Source of the DNA: Pontibacter coccineus
GTDB lineage: Bacteria; Bacteroidota; Bacteroidia; Cytophagales; Hymenobacteraceae
Direction: 5' to 3'
NCBI RefSeq assembly: GCF_030546575.1
Contig: NZ_JAUOTN010000003.1
Span: forward strand, 124,001-188,000
Length of the DNA: 64,000 nucleotides
Part shown: positions 8,641 through 18,145 of the stretch, in pieces
How positions within the stretch are numbered: the stretch's first letter is position 1
Layout: each line of letters starts with the position of its first letter
Notes under the pieces: generated by a model
What the model saw: the letters and a program-made list of their open reading frames with translations, nothing else
Databases searched by the model: none
What the model was told of the DNA's origin: nothing
Made by a program: the position numbers and the translations under genes

Positions 8641-9129
8641 ATGAGAACGAAAATGGATTACAGCAGCCTGGGAGAGGCCAAAAGCACATACAGTAACACG
8701 CCACGATCTTCCTCCACCCACAGCTATGTGGGCAAAGAATCGGGCGAAAATGTGACACACTCTTCAATTCGTGAGCCGCAGCACCAGCCGCAAACGCAGC
8801 AGCGTACTGTGTATAGCAGCGGCAGTCGTAAGGACTCCTCCTCCGGCTCGCATGGGGAGAGCAGCGGCACCTTGGGGGTCGCCATGGGCCTGCTCGCAGG
8901 CGCCAGCGTAGGTGTGCTGGCAGGTATACTCATGGCACCCGACAGTGGCCGCATTACCCGTCGCCGCCTGTCAGACTCCGCCGCCTGGGTAGGCCGCGGC
9001 ATCAACGAGAAGCTCGGCACGGGCAGGGTTAAAACAGAGTCCTGGATCAGCAAGGCGGAAGAAGGCTTGAAAGATGTAACGGATAAGGTAAAAAGTAGCC
9101 TGTCCGGCGAAAATAGGGATAGATACTAG
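8641..9129 (+). CDS. YtxH-type protein with Ser-rich N-terminal extension
   Basis: The 162-residue protein has a polar Ser/Gln-rich N-terminus of about 80 residues. A YtxH membrane segment (LLAGASVGVLAGILMAPDSG, near residue 85-104) follows, then a basic amphipathic stretch. The longer frame from 8569 would need a TTG start and adds no conserved sequence, so the ATG at 8641 is chosen (8653 is also possible). It shares the APDxGxxTR block with the two upstream genes, indicating duplication and divergence. Confidence 0.72.
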   Translation: MRTKMDYSSLGEAKSTYSNTPRSSSTHSYVGKESGENVTHSSIREPQHQPQTQQRTVYSSGSRKDSSSGSHGESSGTLGVAMGLLAGASVGVLAGILMAPDSGRITRRRLSDSAAWVGRGINEKLGTGRVKTESWISKAEEGLKDVTDKVKSSLSGENRDRY

Positions 9130-9145
9130 AGACGAAAGCCTCTAA

Positions 9146-9190
9146 TAAACAGAAATGGCCCGCTAAGGTATAGCGGGCCATTTCTGTTTA
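9146..9190. terminator. Bidirectional terminator, perfect 20-bp stem
   Basis: TAAACAGAAATGGCCCGCTA at 9146-9165 is exactly complementary to 9171-9190 with a 5-base loop AGGTA. It lies between the convergent third YtxH gene and lysS and can stop both transcripts. The loop region contains the AGGTATA word. Confidence 0.9.
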
Positions 9191-9206
9191 CTAGTGATTA
9201 TATGAA

Positions 9207-10733
9207 TTACTCTTCTCTCTTCTCCGGCTTCATCTGCGGGAAGAACAGCACATCTTGGATGGAGTGTGAGTTCGTCATGATCATGCTCAGGCGGTCGATG
9301 CCGATGCCCAGACCCGCTGTTGGCGGCATACCGTACTCCAGCGCGCGCAGGAAGTCTTCGTCGAGCACCATGGCCTCGGTGTCTCCGCGCTTGCCAAGCT
9401 CCAGCTGCTCCTCAAAACGGGCACGCTGATCGATTGGGTCGTTCAGCTCGGAGAAGGCGTTGCAGATTTCCTTGCCGTTGCAGATCGCTTCGAATCGCTC
9501 TACCAGACCTGGCTTGTCGCGGTGCTTTTTGGCCAGTGGGCTCATCTCCACCGGGTAGTCCGTGATAAAGGTCGGCTGGATCAGGTATGGCTCGCAGGTC
9601 TCGCCGAAGATCTCATCGATGATCTTGCCTTTGCCTAGCTTCGGATCCACTTTTATACCGAGTGACTCGGCTGTCTGGCGCAGCTCGGGCTCTTCCATCT
9701 CCGAGATATCGATCTTGGTGAAGTGCTCAATAGCCTCGAACATGGTGAAGCGCTTCCAGGGGCGCTGGAAGTTAATGATGTTCTCACCTACCTGTACCTC
9801 GGTGGTGCCGTGCAGGTCCATGGCTACTTTCTCCACCATTTCCTCTACCAGGTCCATCATCCAGTTGTAGTCTTTGTAGGCTACGTACAGTTCCACCTGC
9901 GTGAACTCCGGGTTGTGGAAGCGGCTCATACCTTCGTTGCGGAAGTCCTTGGCGAACTCGAACACACCGTCGAAACCACCCACGATGAGGCGCTTCAGGT
10001 ATAGCTCGTTGGCAATGCGCAGGTATAGCGTCATGTCCAGCGTATTGTGGTGCGTCTTGAACGGACGCGCCGCCGCACCACCATACAGTGGCTGCAGGAT
10101 TGGTGTTTCCACTTCCAGGTAGCCCTGGTTAGTCAGGTACTGGCGCATGGAATTTACCAGTTGTGTACGCTTGCGGAAGGTCTCACGCACATGCGGGTTC
10201 ACGATCAGGTCCACGTAGCGCTGGCGGTAACGTAGTTCCGGGTCTGTAAAGCCATCGTGCACGATCTCGTTGCCGTTCTCGTCGATCTCACGCTTCACGA
10301 TCGGCAGCGGACGAAGCGACTTGGTCAATACTTTCAACTCCGTTACGTGTACCGAAATCTCACCTACCTGTGTGATGAAAGCGTATCCTTTGATACCGAT
10401 GAAGTCACCGATGTCGAGCATCTTCTTGAACACGGTGTTGTACATGTCCTTGTTCTCGCCTGGGGCAATGTCGTCGCGGGAAACGTAGATCTGGATACGA
10501 CCGGTGCTGTCCATTAGCTCAGCAAACGAGGCTTTGCCCATCACGCGGCGGCTCATCAAACGGCCCGCCAGGGTTACTTCCTGGTAGTTGTTCTTGTCCT
10601 TATCGAAATTCTCCTTTATCTCTTTGGCCGTAGCCGTCACTTCAAATGTTTCGGATGGATATGGGTTAATGCCCATTTTCTCCAGCTCTTCGCGCTCGTG
10701 GCGTCTGCGTAGTTCCTGTTCGCTGAGTTGCAT
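9207..10733 (-). CDS. lysS: Lysyl-tRNA synthetase, class II
   Basis: The 508-residue enzyme charges tRNA-Lys. An OB-fold anticodon-binding domain occupies about residues 55-170 ([21 protein letters not shown]). The class II core follows, with motif 2 ([15 protein letters not shown]) and motif 3 ([16 protein letters not shown]) near the end. Length matches bacterial LysS. It is transcribed alone toward the perfect-stem terminator. The 700 bases upstream hold repeats rather than a gene. Confidence 0.97.
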   Translation of the reverse strand: MQLSEQELRRRHEREELEKMGINPYPSETFEVTATAKEIKENFDKDKNNYQEVTLAGRLMSRRVMGKASFAELMDSTGRIQIYVSRDDIAPGENKDMYNTVFKKMLDIGDFIGIKGYAFITQVGEISVHVTELKVLTKSLRPLPIVKREIDENGNEIVHDGFTDPELRYRQRYVDLIVNPHVRETFRKRTQLVNSMRQYLTNQGYLEVETPILQPLYGGAAARPFKTHHNTLDMTLYLRIANELYLKRLIVGGFDGVFEFAKDFRNEGMSRFHNPEFTQVELYVAYKDYNWMMDLVEEMVEKVAMDLHGTTEVQVGENIINFQRPWKRFTMFEAIEHFTKIDISEMEEPELRQTAESLGIKVDPKLGKGKIIDEIFGETCEPYLIQPTFITDYPVEMSPLAKKHRDKPGLVERFEAICNGKEICNAFSELNDPIDQRARFEEQLELGKRGDTEAMVLDEDFLRALEYGMPPTAGLGIGIDRLSMIMTNSHSIQDVLFFPQMKPEKREE

Positions 10734-10965
10734 GCGATTTTAGTACTAAAGGTGACTGTTATATATAAACTGCAAAATTGCTAAATAATCAGCAGCTTTT
10801 AAAAGGTTAATTGGTGATTGTTAAAGGTTAAGAATGTTAAGGTAGAGGAATGAGGTAGGGGGTTACAATTGTGCTAAGACATGTAGCATGTGCTATGCCT
10901 TGTAGCAACCGCTACCGCAGGTATAGTAAATGATGTTGTTTTATAGCTTGCCCTGGCCGGGCGGG

Positions 10966-11380
10966 CCTCACTTTTTTCCTTGATGAAAAGAAAGAGGGCC
11001 CCTACCCCCAGTAAGCAAAAAAATCAAGACGCTCCAAACTCGCTGACCGCTCGAACAGTGGAGCGTCGTAAAGTGCACTTGGCTTAGGTGATCTGTTTCA
11101 TAGCTTCCGGGGCAAGTTAGCCTTGTTATACCTGTCAGTGGTCTGTGACACTCACAATAAGACTTATGCTTGACACTGACAATGGCCAAAAGGTCCCCCT
11201 TTGAAGAGGGCAGGGGGATGTTAATCGTTCCCAAATCCCACTCCTGTTTTGGGGGTAGGGGCCCTCTTTAAAAGGAGGGGCTAGGGGAGGTGATTCCCCT
11301 CTCGGGAGGGGCGGGTATAATCTTGCACGAGAATCCTGTCAATCCTAAAATCCTTGGGGTAGGGGCCCTGTATAAAGATT
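10966..11380. repeat. GC-rich repeat patch upstream of lysS (REP/MITE-like)
   Basis: This gene-free stretch contains three copies of a core reading GGGTAGGGGCCCT: inverted near 10996-11009, direct near 11252-11265 and 11357-11370. It also has several runs of G or C flanking AAAG/CTTT steps (11190-11300). A CTTGAT...ATCAAG pair flanks the first copy. Similar G-run/A-run intergenic repeats are known from other Bacteroidota. Copy number elsewhere in the genome cannot be checked here. An 88-codon frame at 10968-11234 overlaps it and is judged not to be a gene. Confidence 0.6.
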
Positions 11381-11384
11381 TTGA

Positions 11385-11419
11385 CAAAAAAGCCCCGGCA
11401 AGTAAGACTTGCCGGGGCT
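11385..11419 (-). terminator. Terminator for the unknown gene at 11448-12476
   Basis: A 13-bp perfect stem (AGCCCCGGCAAGT at 11391-11403 with 11407-11419) has a 3-base loop. On the minus strand it is followed by a T-run (A-tract 11385-11391 on the plus strand). Confidence 0.88.
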
Positions 11420-11447
11420 CCTATATATGTAGTGGAACGAATAGGAC

Positions 11448-12476
11448 TTAAGCAGCTGTGCGGAGTTGCTGCTCGTCGTCCTGTAAAAGGGGTTTAACTC
11501 TGTCTTGCAACCTGGCTGCCACAAAGGATTTTTGCAGATAGGCCGGCAGTTCCTGCACAAAGGCCTCGTACTGCTGCAAACTCATCGCCTGCGCCACGTA
11601 ACACTCGTGTATACCGTTCAAGTAACTCACAATCTGGAGGAGCGAGTCATGGAACAGCTTAAAGTCGATGTCGGACTGCACGAAGCGCTCGATTTCGCGG
11701 TGTGAGCTGGAGATACGCAACCTGGCCAGCAAATCGAACAGCGTGGTGTAGCCCATACGCCAGGTCAACTGCTGCCAATGCTGAGGACCAAACTTCTGCA
11801 ACACCTCACCCGTGCGACTGCTACGGATGGCGGTATTCAGGTTAGCCTGTACCTGCTGTCGCACGGACTTGGCCTTCATGCGACGCGTAGTCTTCAAAAA
11901 CTGTCCGATCTGCGATTGTGCTTCGAGCTCCTTGCCCGCAATCTGCAAGCCCGGCTTATAGTGCGCCAACGGCAAACGGTTGATGCGGAAGTCATCAAAG
12001 TGGCCCGATGCGTAAAAGCTCATCGCCTGCGGGTAAGCGTTCTTCACGATCAGGCGGCCTGCTTCACGCATCACCAGCGACTCATTGCTGGTCTTGATCT
12101 GGCGGGTATGCAGGAAAGCCTGTAAGCTCGCAAACACAGTATAGTATGCCTGCGGGAAGGTCCAGTGCAAAGCATTACGGATGTAGTTCTCATCGCCCAG
12201 CTCGGCCGTAGTACGCAAAGCATACTCTGTATTCCAGCTATTGAGCAACAGTTTTTTCACCGCTTCCAGATCTTCTTCAGATAACTCAGCAGGCACATCC
12301 TTAAAGTAAGCCAACTGCTGCAGACCCATCCCTTCGTAGTGGTCGAGGTGGTAATTGATCGCGAAAAAGTAGTTTAGAAACACCTGCGCCGGGATGGATT
12401 TATACCATTCCTTGTCCAGCTGTTTCTGCTCTTCCGGATACATAGATATGATGTTTTCTTCTTCTTTCTCTTTCAT
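11448..12476 (-). CDS. Unknown helical protein
   Basis: This 342-residue protein has no motif I recognise. It is soluble, with no signal peptide or membrane segment, rich in Gln, Leu and aromatic residues, and apparently all-helical (for example FLNYFFAINYHLDHYEG near the start). The ATG at 12476 (MKEKEEENIISMYPEEQ) is chosen over the longer frame start at 12512, which adds 12 residues of poor character. A strong terminator follows. Codon usage resembles its neighbours, and an AGGTATA word lies 40 bases upstream. It is probably a lineage-restricted conserved gene. Confidence 0.7.
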   Translation of the reverse strand: MKEKEEENIISMYPEEQKQLDKEWYKSIPAQVFLNYFFAINYHLDHYEGMGLQQLAYFKDVPAELSEEDLEAVKKLLLNSWNTEYALRTTAELGDENYIRNALHWTFPQAYYTVFASLQAFLHTRQIKTSNESLVMREAGRLIVKNAYPQAMSFYASGHFDDFRINRLPLAHYKPGLQIAGKELEAQSQIGQFLKTTRRMKAKSVRQQVQANLNTAIRSSRTGEVLQKFGPQHWQQLTWRMGYTTLFDLLARLRISSSHREIERFVQSDIDFKLFHDSLLQIVSYLNGIHECYVAQAMSLQQYEAFVQELPAYLQKSFVAARLQDRVKPLLQDDEQQLRTAA

Positions 12477-12741
12477 GTATTTACAACATTTCTGGCCTGC
12501 TAACAGTTGCAAATTTCAGGTATAAATAGTGTGTTTAATTGATTTTATATCACTGATAATCAATGATTTAAAGAATGTCTGAAAAATATTTTATGTGGCT
12601 GTATAATGCTCTTGCTGTGGCCGCTTTTAAGGCAAGTTTTGGCTATACCTATGCCTGTAGAAGAGAGGTAATTGTGAGAGGGAGCCTCAACAACCCGAAG
12701 TTCAAAATAAGAGTACAAGAGGGGGACAAATCCCTTATATC

Positions 12742-13902
12742 ATGGAGCTATCTTACATCCTGAACGAATTGGGCGAAGACCGCGAACTGTATTACAATGC
12801 AGTGACGCCTCCCATCCTGCAAACCAGCAACTTTGCCAGTAAAACGGTAGACGATATGCGGCGCATGCTCCAGAACGAGGCCGAGTCCTACCTGTACACC
12901 CGCGGCAACAACCCAACTGTGACCATGTTCGAGAAAAAGATGGCGGCGCTGGAAGGGGCGGAGCATGCCATTGCTTTCGGGAGCGGCATTGCGGCCGTCT
13001 CGGCGGCGGTGCTTTCGCAGCTTAAGGCAGGTGACCATGTGGTGTCGATCGATAAACCCTACGGCTGGACCAATGTGCTGATGAACCGCTTCCTGCCCAG
13101 ATATGGCGTAGAGGTGACCATGGTAGACGGCACCGACACGGAGAACTACCGCCGAGCGATGCGGCCCAACACGAAGCTGCTATACCTGGAGAGCCCGAAC
13201 TCTTTTACCTTTGAGCAGCAGGACATAGCAGCTGTTGCCGCACTCGCCAAAACGCATGGCTGCAGCACCATCATCGATAACAGCTTTGCCTCACCGCTCA
13301 ACCAAAACCCCCTGCAGATGGGCGTGGACCTGGTCGTACACTCCTGCACCAAGTACATCGGCGGCCATTCCGACACCATGGGAGGCGTCATTTGTGGCAA
13401 TCGCGACATGATCAACAGGATATTCGAGGGAGAGTTTATGACGCTTGGGGCCATTCTGCCGCCGCACGATGCCTGGCTGCTCATGCGCGGTCTGCGTACG
13501 CTGCCTGTGCGAATGGAACGCGTGGCAGAAACGACAAGAAAGGTAGTGGCCTGGATGGAAAAGCAGGAGAAGGTTGAAAAGATCTATTACCCTTTCCTGC
13601 CTTCGAACCCACAATATGAGTTGACCAAAAAGCAGCTGCGCAACAATACCGGACAGTTTACGATTGCGCTCAGAACAGACGATATGCAAAGGGTAGAAGA
13701 CTTCTGCAACAGTCTGCAGCATTTCCTGATGGCCGCCTCCTGGGGTGGACATGAATCGCTGATCTACCCGGCAGCCGCTTACTACAACAAAGAGGCGAAG
13801 TACTCAGGCAAACTCCCCTTTAACCTGGTGCGCTTTTATATCGGGCTGGAGGATGCCGACTATTTAATAAAGGACATCGAGCAGGCCTTGGGCAAGGTAT
13901 AG
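12742..13902 (+). CDS. Cys/Met metabolism PLP-dependent enzyme (cystathionine synthase/lyase family)
   Basis: The 386-residue enzyme has the transsulfuration fold signatures: YTRGNNPTV near residue 52, the AFGSGIAAVSAA cofactor phosphate segment near 78, IIDNSFASP near 177, and the Schiff-base lysine Lys204 in SCTKYIGGHSD. It could be a cystathionine gamma-synthase, beta/gamma-lyase or a related lyase; the sequence alone does not settle the reaction. A 62-codon frame starting at 12575 overlaps its start and is rejected. No SAM riboswitch-like structure was seen upstream. Confidence 0.88.
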   Translation: MELSYILNELGEDRELYYNAVTPPILQTSNFASKTVDDMRRMLQNEAESYLYTRGNNPTVTMFEKKMAALEGAEHAIAFGSGIAAVSAAVLSQLKAGDHVVSIDKPYGWTNVLMNRFLPRYGVEVTMVDGTDTENYRRAMRPNTKLLYLESPNSFTFEQQDIAAVAALAKTHGCSTIIDNSFASPLNQNPLQMGVDLVVHSCTKYIGGHSDTMGGVICGNRDMINRIFEGEFMTLGAILPPHDAWLLMRGLRTLPVRMERVAETTRKVVAWMEKQEKVEKIYYPFLPSNPQYELTKKQLRNNTGQFTIALRTDDMQRVEDFCNSLQHFLMAASWGGHESLIYPAAAYYNKEAKYSGKLPFNLVRFYIGLEDADYLIKDIEQALGKV

Positions 13903-13946
13903 CACGTCTAGAATATAATGTTAAAATTATATTGATGATTCGGTAA

Positions 13947-13976
13947 CATTGGATTGAAAGCATCTGCTTACCTTTG
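13947..13976 (+). promoter_or_regulatory. Bacteroidota-type promoter for the secreted nuclease-like gene
   Basis: TTG at 13947-13949, a 19-base spacer, then TACCTTTG at 13969-13976 fit the phylum consensus closely. The leader to the ATG at 14084 would be about 100 bases. Confidence 0.6.
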
Positions 13977-14083
13977 CAACCGATGGATCTTCATGCGCTC
14001 ATCTGTGCCCGTATCCCATTGCACGACAGTGCAGTACACTTTCGTGCTCCCTACACGTTACAAATCAAATCTCTCTTATACCT

Positions 14084-17000
14084 ATGTTTAAACATCTACA
14101 AAAAGCCTCTGCTTTTGTGCTGGCCTGCTGTGCCTTTTTGGCTGGCGGCGAAGCCTTAGCGCAGACCAATCCGCAGCCACAGCCGCTGCCTTACTCGCAG
14201 GATTTCTCCAGCCTGCCACACAGTTCAACCGACTATCCGGAAGGCTGGCAGGGCTGGTTACTGGCCAACGCTCCCGGAGCAAGCTTCAGAACGGCTCCGG
14301 CTACTGCCGACAGAGCTCTGCTGGCTAACAGCACCTCTACTACAACCAATGGTGCCATCCACAATTACAATGGCAAAATAGGTTTGCTCAACAGTGGTTC
14401 TGTAGACCTGAGCATCGCCTTTGCCATCAATACCCTGCAAAAGACTGCAGTGAATGTGGCGTTTGATATGATGACGCTGCGCAACCCGTACGACGGCGGA
14501 AGCAACACCCGTATCAACGAAATCGTGCTGCAGTACCGGGTTGGTACAAGCGGGAGTTTCATCAACATTGAAGGTTCACAGTATCAAAACAACACGGAGA
14601 AGTGGGCCACGAGCGGTAATACTGATCCGCAAAAGGTTGAGTCCTTTACCGTGACCCTGCCAGAGGCGGCTGAAAACCAGGAAGTGGTGCAGTTGCGCTG
14701 GGCTACGCGCCAGATCAGCGGCGGTGGCTCCAGACCCAGCTTTGCCGTGGACAACATTGAGGTAACCAGCCTGAGCGACAGCAAGAACCCAATCGTGTTG
14801 GCTCCTGCTACACTTGCCTTTGGTGATGTGGTATTGAACCAGCCAAACGTTTCTTCCTATACTCTGACAAGCGCGAACATCAGCGGCAATGTGCAGCTGA
14901 CAGCCACAGCAGGCTTCACCGTTTCGAAGCAGGCGACAACTGGTTTCGCCACCATTATCACTTTCTCTGCTGAGGAGATGGCCGCCAACCCGACTGTGTA
15001 TGTGCGCGTGTCAGCAACTACCACGGGGGCTTTATCCGGCACGGTTTCGCATAGCGGCCAAGGTATAGCTACTGCCGTAACCGAGCTGACAGCCAATGCG
15101 GTTAGCCCATTTGTGCAGAACTTCAACAACTGCGGTACCACTTTGCCCGGTGGCTGGAAAGCCTACAGCGTAACGGGTGACCAGGTATGGGGCTGTACTA
15201 CGTTTGGAAGGGAGACGGAGGAAAGTCCGCGTAACAACGGTGTGCAAATCAACGGCTATGCCGGCAGCGCCCGCGAAAACGAAGACTGGATGATTTCTCC
15301 TGCACTGGACCTTTCTGACTTCAACATTGCCGCACTTTCTTTCTGGACCAGAACCGCTTTCCAGGGCCCCGGCCTGAAACTGATGGTGTCGACTAACTAC
15401 GACGGCAGCAGCGCGCCTGCCACAGCCACTTGGACAGAACTGAATGGCGATTTCCCGGCTGCCGCTTCTGATGTGTGGAAACAATCCATCGTCAACCTGA
15501 CGGATTACAAAGGTGCTGCTGTACATGTGGCGTTTGTGTATGCTTCTGAGGCTGAAACAGACAGAGCCGCCCGCTGGACCCTGGACGATTTCGCGGTGGA
15601 GAACGTAGACCAGTTGCTGGTTGCCAATGACTTCAGCGTTGATTTTGGATTGGTGGAAGTGCCGAACGCTTCTGCTCCGTATACCTTCAACTTCTCTGCG
15701 CTGGGCTACCCGGCAGGTATGACACTGTCAGTAGGTACTGATTTCGAGCTTTCCAGGAACGGACAGACATACGCTTCTTCCCTGGTTTATACCGCTGCTG
15801 AAGCGAGTGCAACAAACCAGGTATACGTACGCTACAAGCCAGCCAGCACCAAGCTGCGCTCCACTGGCCAACTGACTTACACAAGCGGCGATTTCACCGT
15901 GGTGAAAGGAAGCCTGACCGGTACCTCTCTGCCGAAGAGCAGCACCCTGGACATCGTGTCCTGGAACCTGGAGTGGTTTGGCGCTGACAAAGACGAGAAC
16001 AATAAAGAACTCGGTCCGGATAACGAGGAACTGCAGTTTGCAAATGCTAAAAAAGCACTCCAGACGCTGGACGCTGACATCGTTGCCTTCCAGGAGATTG
16101 CCAACGATGCTGCTATGGCCAGCCTGATGGCGGAGTTGCCGGCTTACGACTTCGTTCGCTCGGATGTGCATTCTTACTCATGGGACCCAAGCCGCAACCT
16201 GGTGCCGCAAAAGCTTTATGTGGCCTACAAGAAGGACGTAGTAAAAGTGAAGAGCCAGAAAGTGCTGCTCCACAAACTGTATCAGGATGTGCTAGCCGGT
16301 ACAGCCACCTTGCCAAATTACCCTGCTGCGCAAACCAGCTTTTGGGCAAGCGGTCGCCTGCCACTGCTAGTGGAACTGGAAGCCACAGTGAACGGCGTGA
16401 CGCAGCAGATCTATGTGGTGAACCTCCACACCAGAGCCAACTCCGGTACCAACGTGACGCCATACAACCAGCGCAAGTACGACGTGCAGGTGCTGAAGGA
16501 CAGCCTGGCAGCGCAATATCCGAATGTGAACCTGGTGATGCTGGGCGACATGAACGAAGATGTGGACATCTCGGTGGTAAACAACCTGCCATCTTCCCTG
16601 AATCCGTTTGTGCAGGATGAAAATTACAAAGCGCTGACTTACGACCTGAGCGTAGCAGGTGGCTATACTTACGCGAGTGGCTCTTTCCAAAGCTTCCTGG
16701 ACCATATCATCGTGTCCAAGTCTTTGGTGGATGAGTACATCGAGGAATCTGTTACAATAGAGAACCAACTGCTCAGCCTGATTCCTAGCTATAGAAACAC
16801 AACGTCGGACCACGTGCCGGTATCGGCTCGTTTCAGCTTCAGCGCCACGCCGGCCGTTGCGTTCTCAGCACCGACTTTAACCGCCACTGAAGGCGACTCG
16901 CCAGTTGCTGTAAACCTGAACATCTCGGCTGCACAGCCAAAAGCCCATACTGTATACCTGACTGTGAAGGACGGTGCCACCGCCACTGCAGTGGATTACA

Positions 17001-17491
17001 CGACTGCCCCGGTAGCCGCTAACAACGTAATTGCTGTAGAGGTGCCAGCCTATGCTAATTCTGCTTCCTTCGAGGTACGTATTGCCCACGACAAGCTGAC
17101 AGAGCCAACGGAGCAGGTAACTTTCCATATCCACAACGTAACTACCGACCTGGGTATAGCGGCTGCAGCCCGCACGTTCACACTCGCCATCCGCGACAAC
17201 GACTTCCCGGCAGGTATAGCCAATGGCCAGGACCTGGCTTTCCGCCTGTATCCAAACCCAACGCAGGGCGCTGTAGTGAACATCTCTTTACCAGTAGAAG
17301 TATCGGTGATGGATGAGATGACACTGGAGCTGCGTTCTGCTAACGGAACCAAAATGTATGAACTAAGCGGTAACCTGAGCAGCGTGCAGCAGCAGCTGAA
17401 CGAGAAGGTAGCCGGCCTGCGCAACGGCATGTACTACGTGCAGGTGGCGGTGCAAGGCAAGGTATACCAGGCTAAGCTGGTAAGAAACTAG
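14084..17491 (+). CDS. Secreted endonuclease/exonuclease/phosphatase-domain protein with T9SS tail
   Basis: The 1135-residue protein has a signal peptide ending at about residue 26 (GEALAQ). Beta-rich adhesive modules follow, including a choice-of-anchor-J-like region with LPGGWKAYSVTGDQVWGC and ENEDWMISPALDLS. An EEP nuclease domain (about 620-920) shows SWNLEWFG, AFQEI, VVNLHTRA, LGDMNED, FLDHIIVS and SDHVPV, which carry the family's metal and catalytic Asn/Asp/His/Glu residues. A Calx-beta-like module comes next. The C-terminal domain reads LYPNPTQG...GMYYVQV...KLVRN and is a type IX secretion sorting signal. It is likely exported and attached or released at the surface to degrade DNA or phosphate esters. 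Terminator follows. Confidence 0.88.
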   Translation: MFKHLQKASAFVLACCAFLAGGEALAQTNPQPQPLPYSQDFSSLPHSSTDYPEGWQGWLLANAPGASFRTAPATADRALLANSTSTTTNGAIHNYNGKIGLLNSGSVDLSIAFAINTLQKTAVNVAFDMMTLRNPYDGGSNTRINEIVLQYRVGTSGSFINIEGSQYQNNTEKWATSGNTDPQKVESFTVTLPEAAENQEVVQLRWATRQISGGGSRPSFAVDNIEVTSLSDSKNPIVLAPATLAFGDVVLNQPNVSSYTLTSANISGNVQLTATAGFTVSKQATTGFATIITFSAEEMAANPTVYVRVSATTTGALSGTVSHSGQGIATAVTELTANAVSPFVQNFNNCGTTLPGGWKAYSVTGDQVWGCTTFGRETEESPRNNGVQINGYAGSARENEDWMISPALDLSDFNIAALSFWTRTAFQGPGLKLMVSTNYDGSSAPATATWTELNGDFPAAASDVWKQSIVNLTDYKGAAVHVAFVYASEAETDRAARWTLDDFAVENVDQLLVANDFSVDFGLVEVPNASAPYTFNFSALGYPAGMTLSVGTDFELSRNGQTYASSLVYTAAEASATNQVYVRYKPASTKLRSTGQLTYTSGDFTVVKGSLTGTSLPKSSTLDIVSWNLEWFGADKDENNKELGPDNEELQFANAKKALQTLDADIVAFQEIANDAAMASLMAELPAYDFVRSDVHSYSWDPSRNLVPQKLYVAYKKDVVKVKSQKVLLHKLYQDVLAGTATLPNYPAAQTSFWASGRLPLLVELEATVNGVTQQIYVVNLHTRANSGTNVTPYNQRKYDVQVLKDSLAAQYPNVNLVMLGDMNEDVDISVVNNLPSSLNPFVQDENYKALTYDLSVAGGYTYASGSFQSFLDHIIVSKSLVDEYIEESVTIENQLLSLIPSYRNTTSDHVPVSARFSFSATPAVAFSAPTLTATEGDSPVAVNLNISAAQPKAHTVYLTVKDGATATAVDYTTAPVAANNVIAVEVPAYANSASFEVRIAHDKLTEPTEQVTFHIHNVTTDLGIAAAARTFTLAIRDNDFPAGIANGQDLAFRLYPNPTQGAVVNISLPVEVSVMDEMTLELRSANGTKMYELSGNLSSVQQQLNEKVAGLRNGMYYVQVAVQGKVYQAKLVRN

Positions 17492-17504
17492 TTTATGCCA
17501 ACTC

Positions 17505-17546
17505 AAAAAAAACGGCCTCCTGCCTTACGGGAGGCCGTTTTTTTTT
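17505..17546 (+). terminator. Terminator after the nuclease-like gene
   Basis: AACGGCCTCC at 17511-17520 pairs with GGAGGCCGTT at 17530-17539, bordered by A- and T-runs. Confidence 0.9.
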
Positions 17547-17634
17547 ATGCCCAGGTATAGCAGTTGCTCAACTGGAGTCGTTCGTATAGGTATAACCAAG
17601 ACAAAGGACAACTGGTATTACATTACACGAACCA

Positions 17635-18033
17635 ATGGAAACAACTATGACAGACAAACCGCAAATCATAAATAATGTACACGCCGCCACCCTGATCGGA
17701 ACAGGTCTGAGTAGCTATTTTCTGAACGAGAAGCGGCCCAAGACGGCGCTTATACCTGCAGTGGCCGGGAGCGGACTGCTGCTGTTGAGCAAAAACCTGG
17801 AGAAAGGCGACCAGGCCATGGCACATGTGGCAGTCGGCATCACCGGACTCCTGTTGGCCCAGACACTGCGCTCCTTCCTGCAGGCTGCCGTGCCGGACGC
17901 CGAGACAGAAGCCAAGTTTGACACGGCTACCTTAAACCGGCGCAAGCTCATATTCGGTCTGATGAGCACCACAGGTATAGCCGCCATGGCCACTTACATT
18001 GGCGGATTTATTGAAAAGCGAAAGAACGGCTAG
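17635..18033 (+). CDS. Small multi-pass membrane protein, unknown
   Basis: The 132-residue protein shows about four hydrophobic stretches (VHAATLIGTGLSSYFL, TALIPAVAGSGLLLL, MAHVAVGITGLLLAQ, LIFGLMSTTGIAAMATYIGG) joined by short charged loops, so it should be an inner membrane protein. No family is recognised. The 680 bases around it (17461-18145) hold nine AGGTATA/TATACCT words, the densest cluster in the window. A start at the second Met (17647) is also possible. A terminator follows within 25 bases. Confidence 0.65.
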   Translation: METTMTDKPQIINNVHAATLIGTGLSSYFLNEKRPKTALIPAVAGSGLLLLSKNLEKGDQAMAHVAVGITGLLLAQTLRSFLQAAVPDAETEAKFDTATLNRRKLIFGLMSTTGIAAMATYIGGFIEKRKNG

Positions 18034-18054
18034 GTATACCTGGCATAAAACAGC

Positions 18055-18090
18055 GAGCCCGCAGATGCTATACCTGCGGGCTCTCTTTGT
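18055..18090 (+). terminator. Terminator after the small membrane protein
   Basis: GAGCCCGCAG at 18055-18064 pairs with CTGCGGGCTC at 18074-18083, then TCTTTG. The loop contains TATACCT. Confidence 0.8.
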
Positions 18091-18145
18091 TTGTAAGGTA
18101 ATGTAATCGGTTAACCGCTTCAAAAAGCCAGTTGGCTATACCTGG

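Noticed and set aside
10968..11234. 88-codon minus-strand frame upstream of lysS
   Set aside because: It lies across GC-run repeats and its composition reflects them, not coding sequence.
12520..12741. Possible SAM-type riboswitch before the Cys/Met-type gene
   Set aside because: The conserved riboswitch core could not be found by eye.
12575..12763. 62-codon plus-strand frame before the PLP enzyme
   Set aside because: It overlaps the start of a clear gene in another frame and has no motif or start signal.
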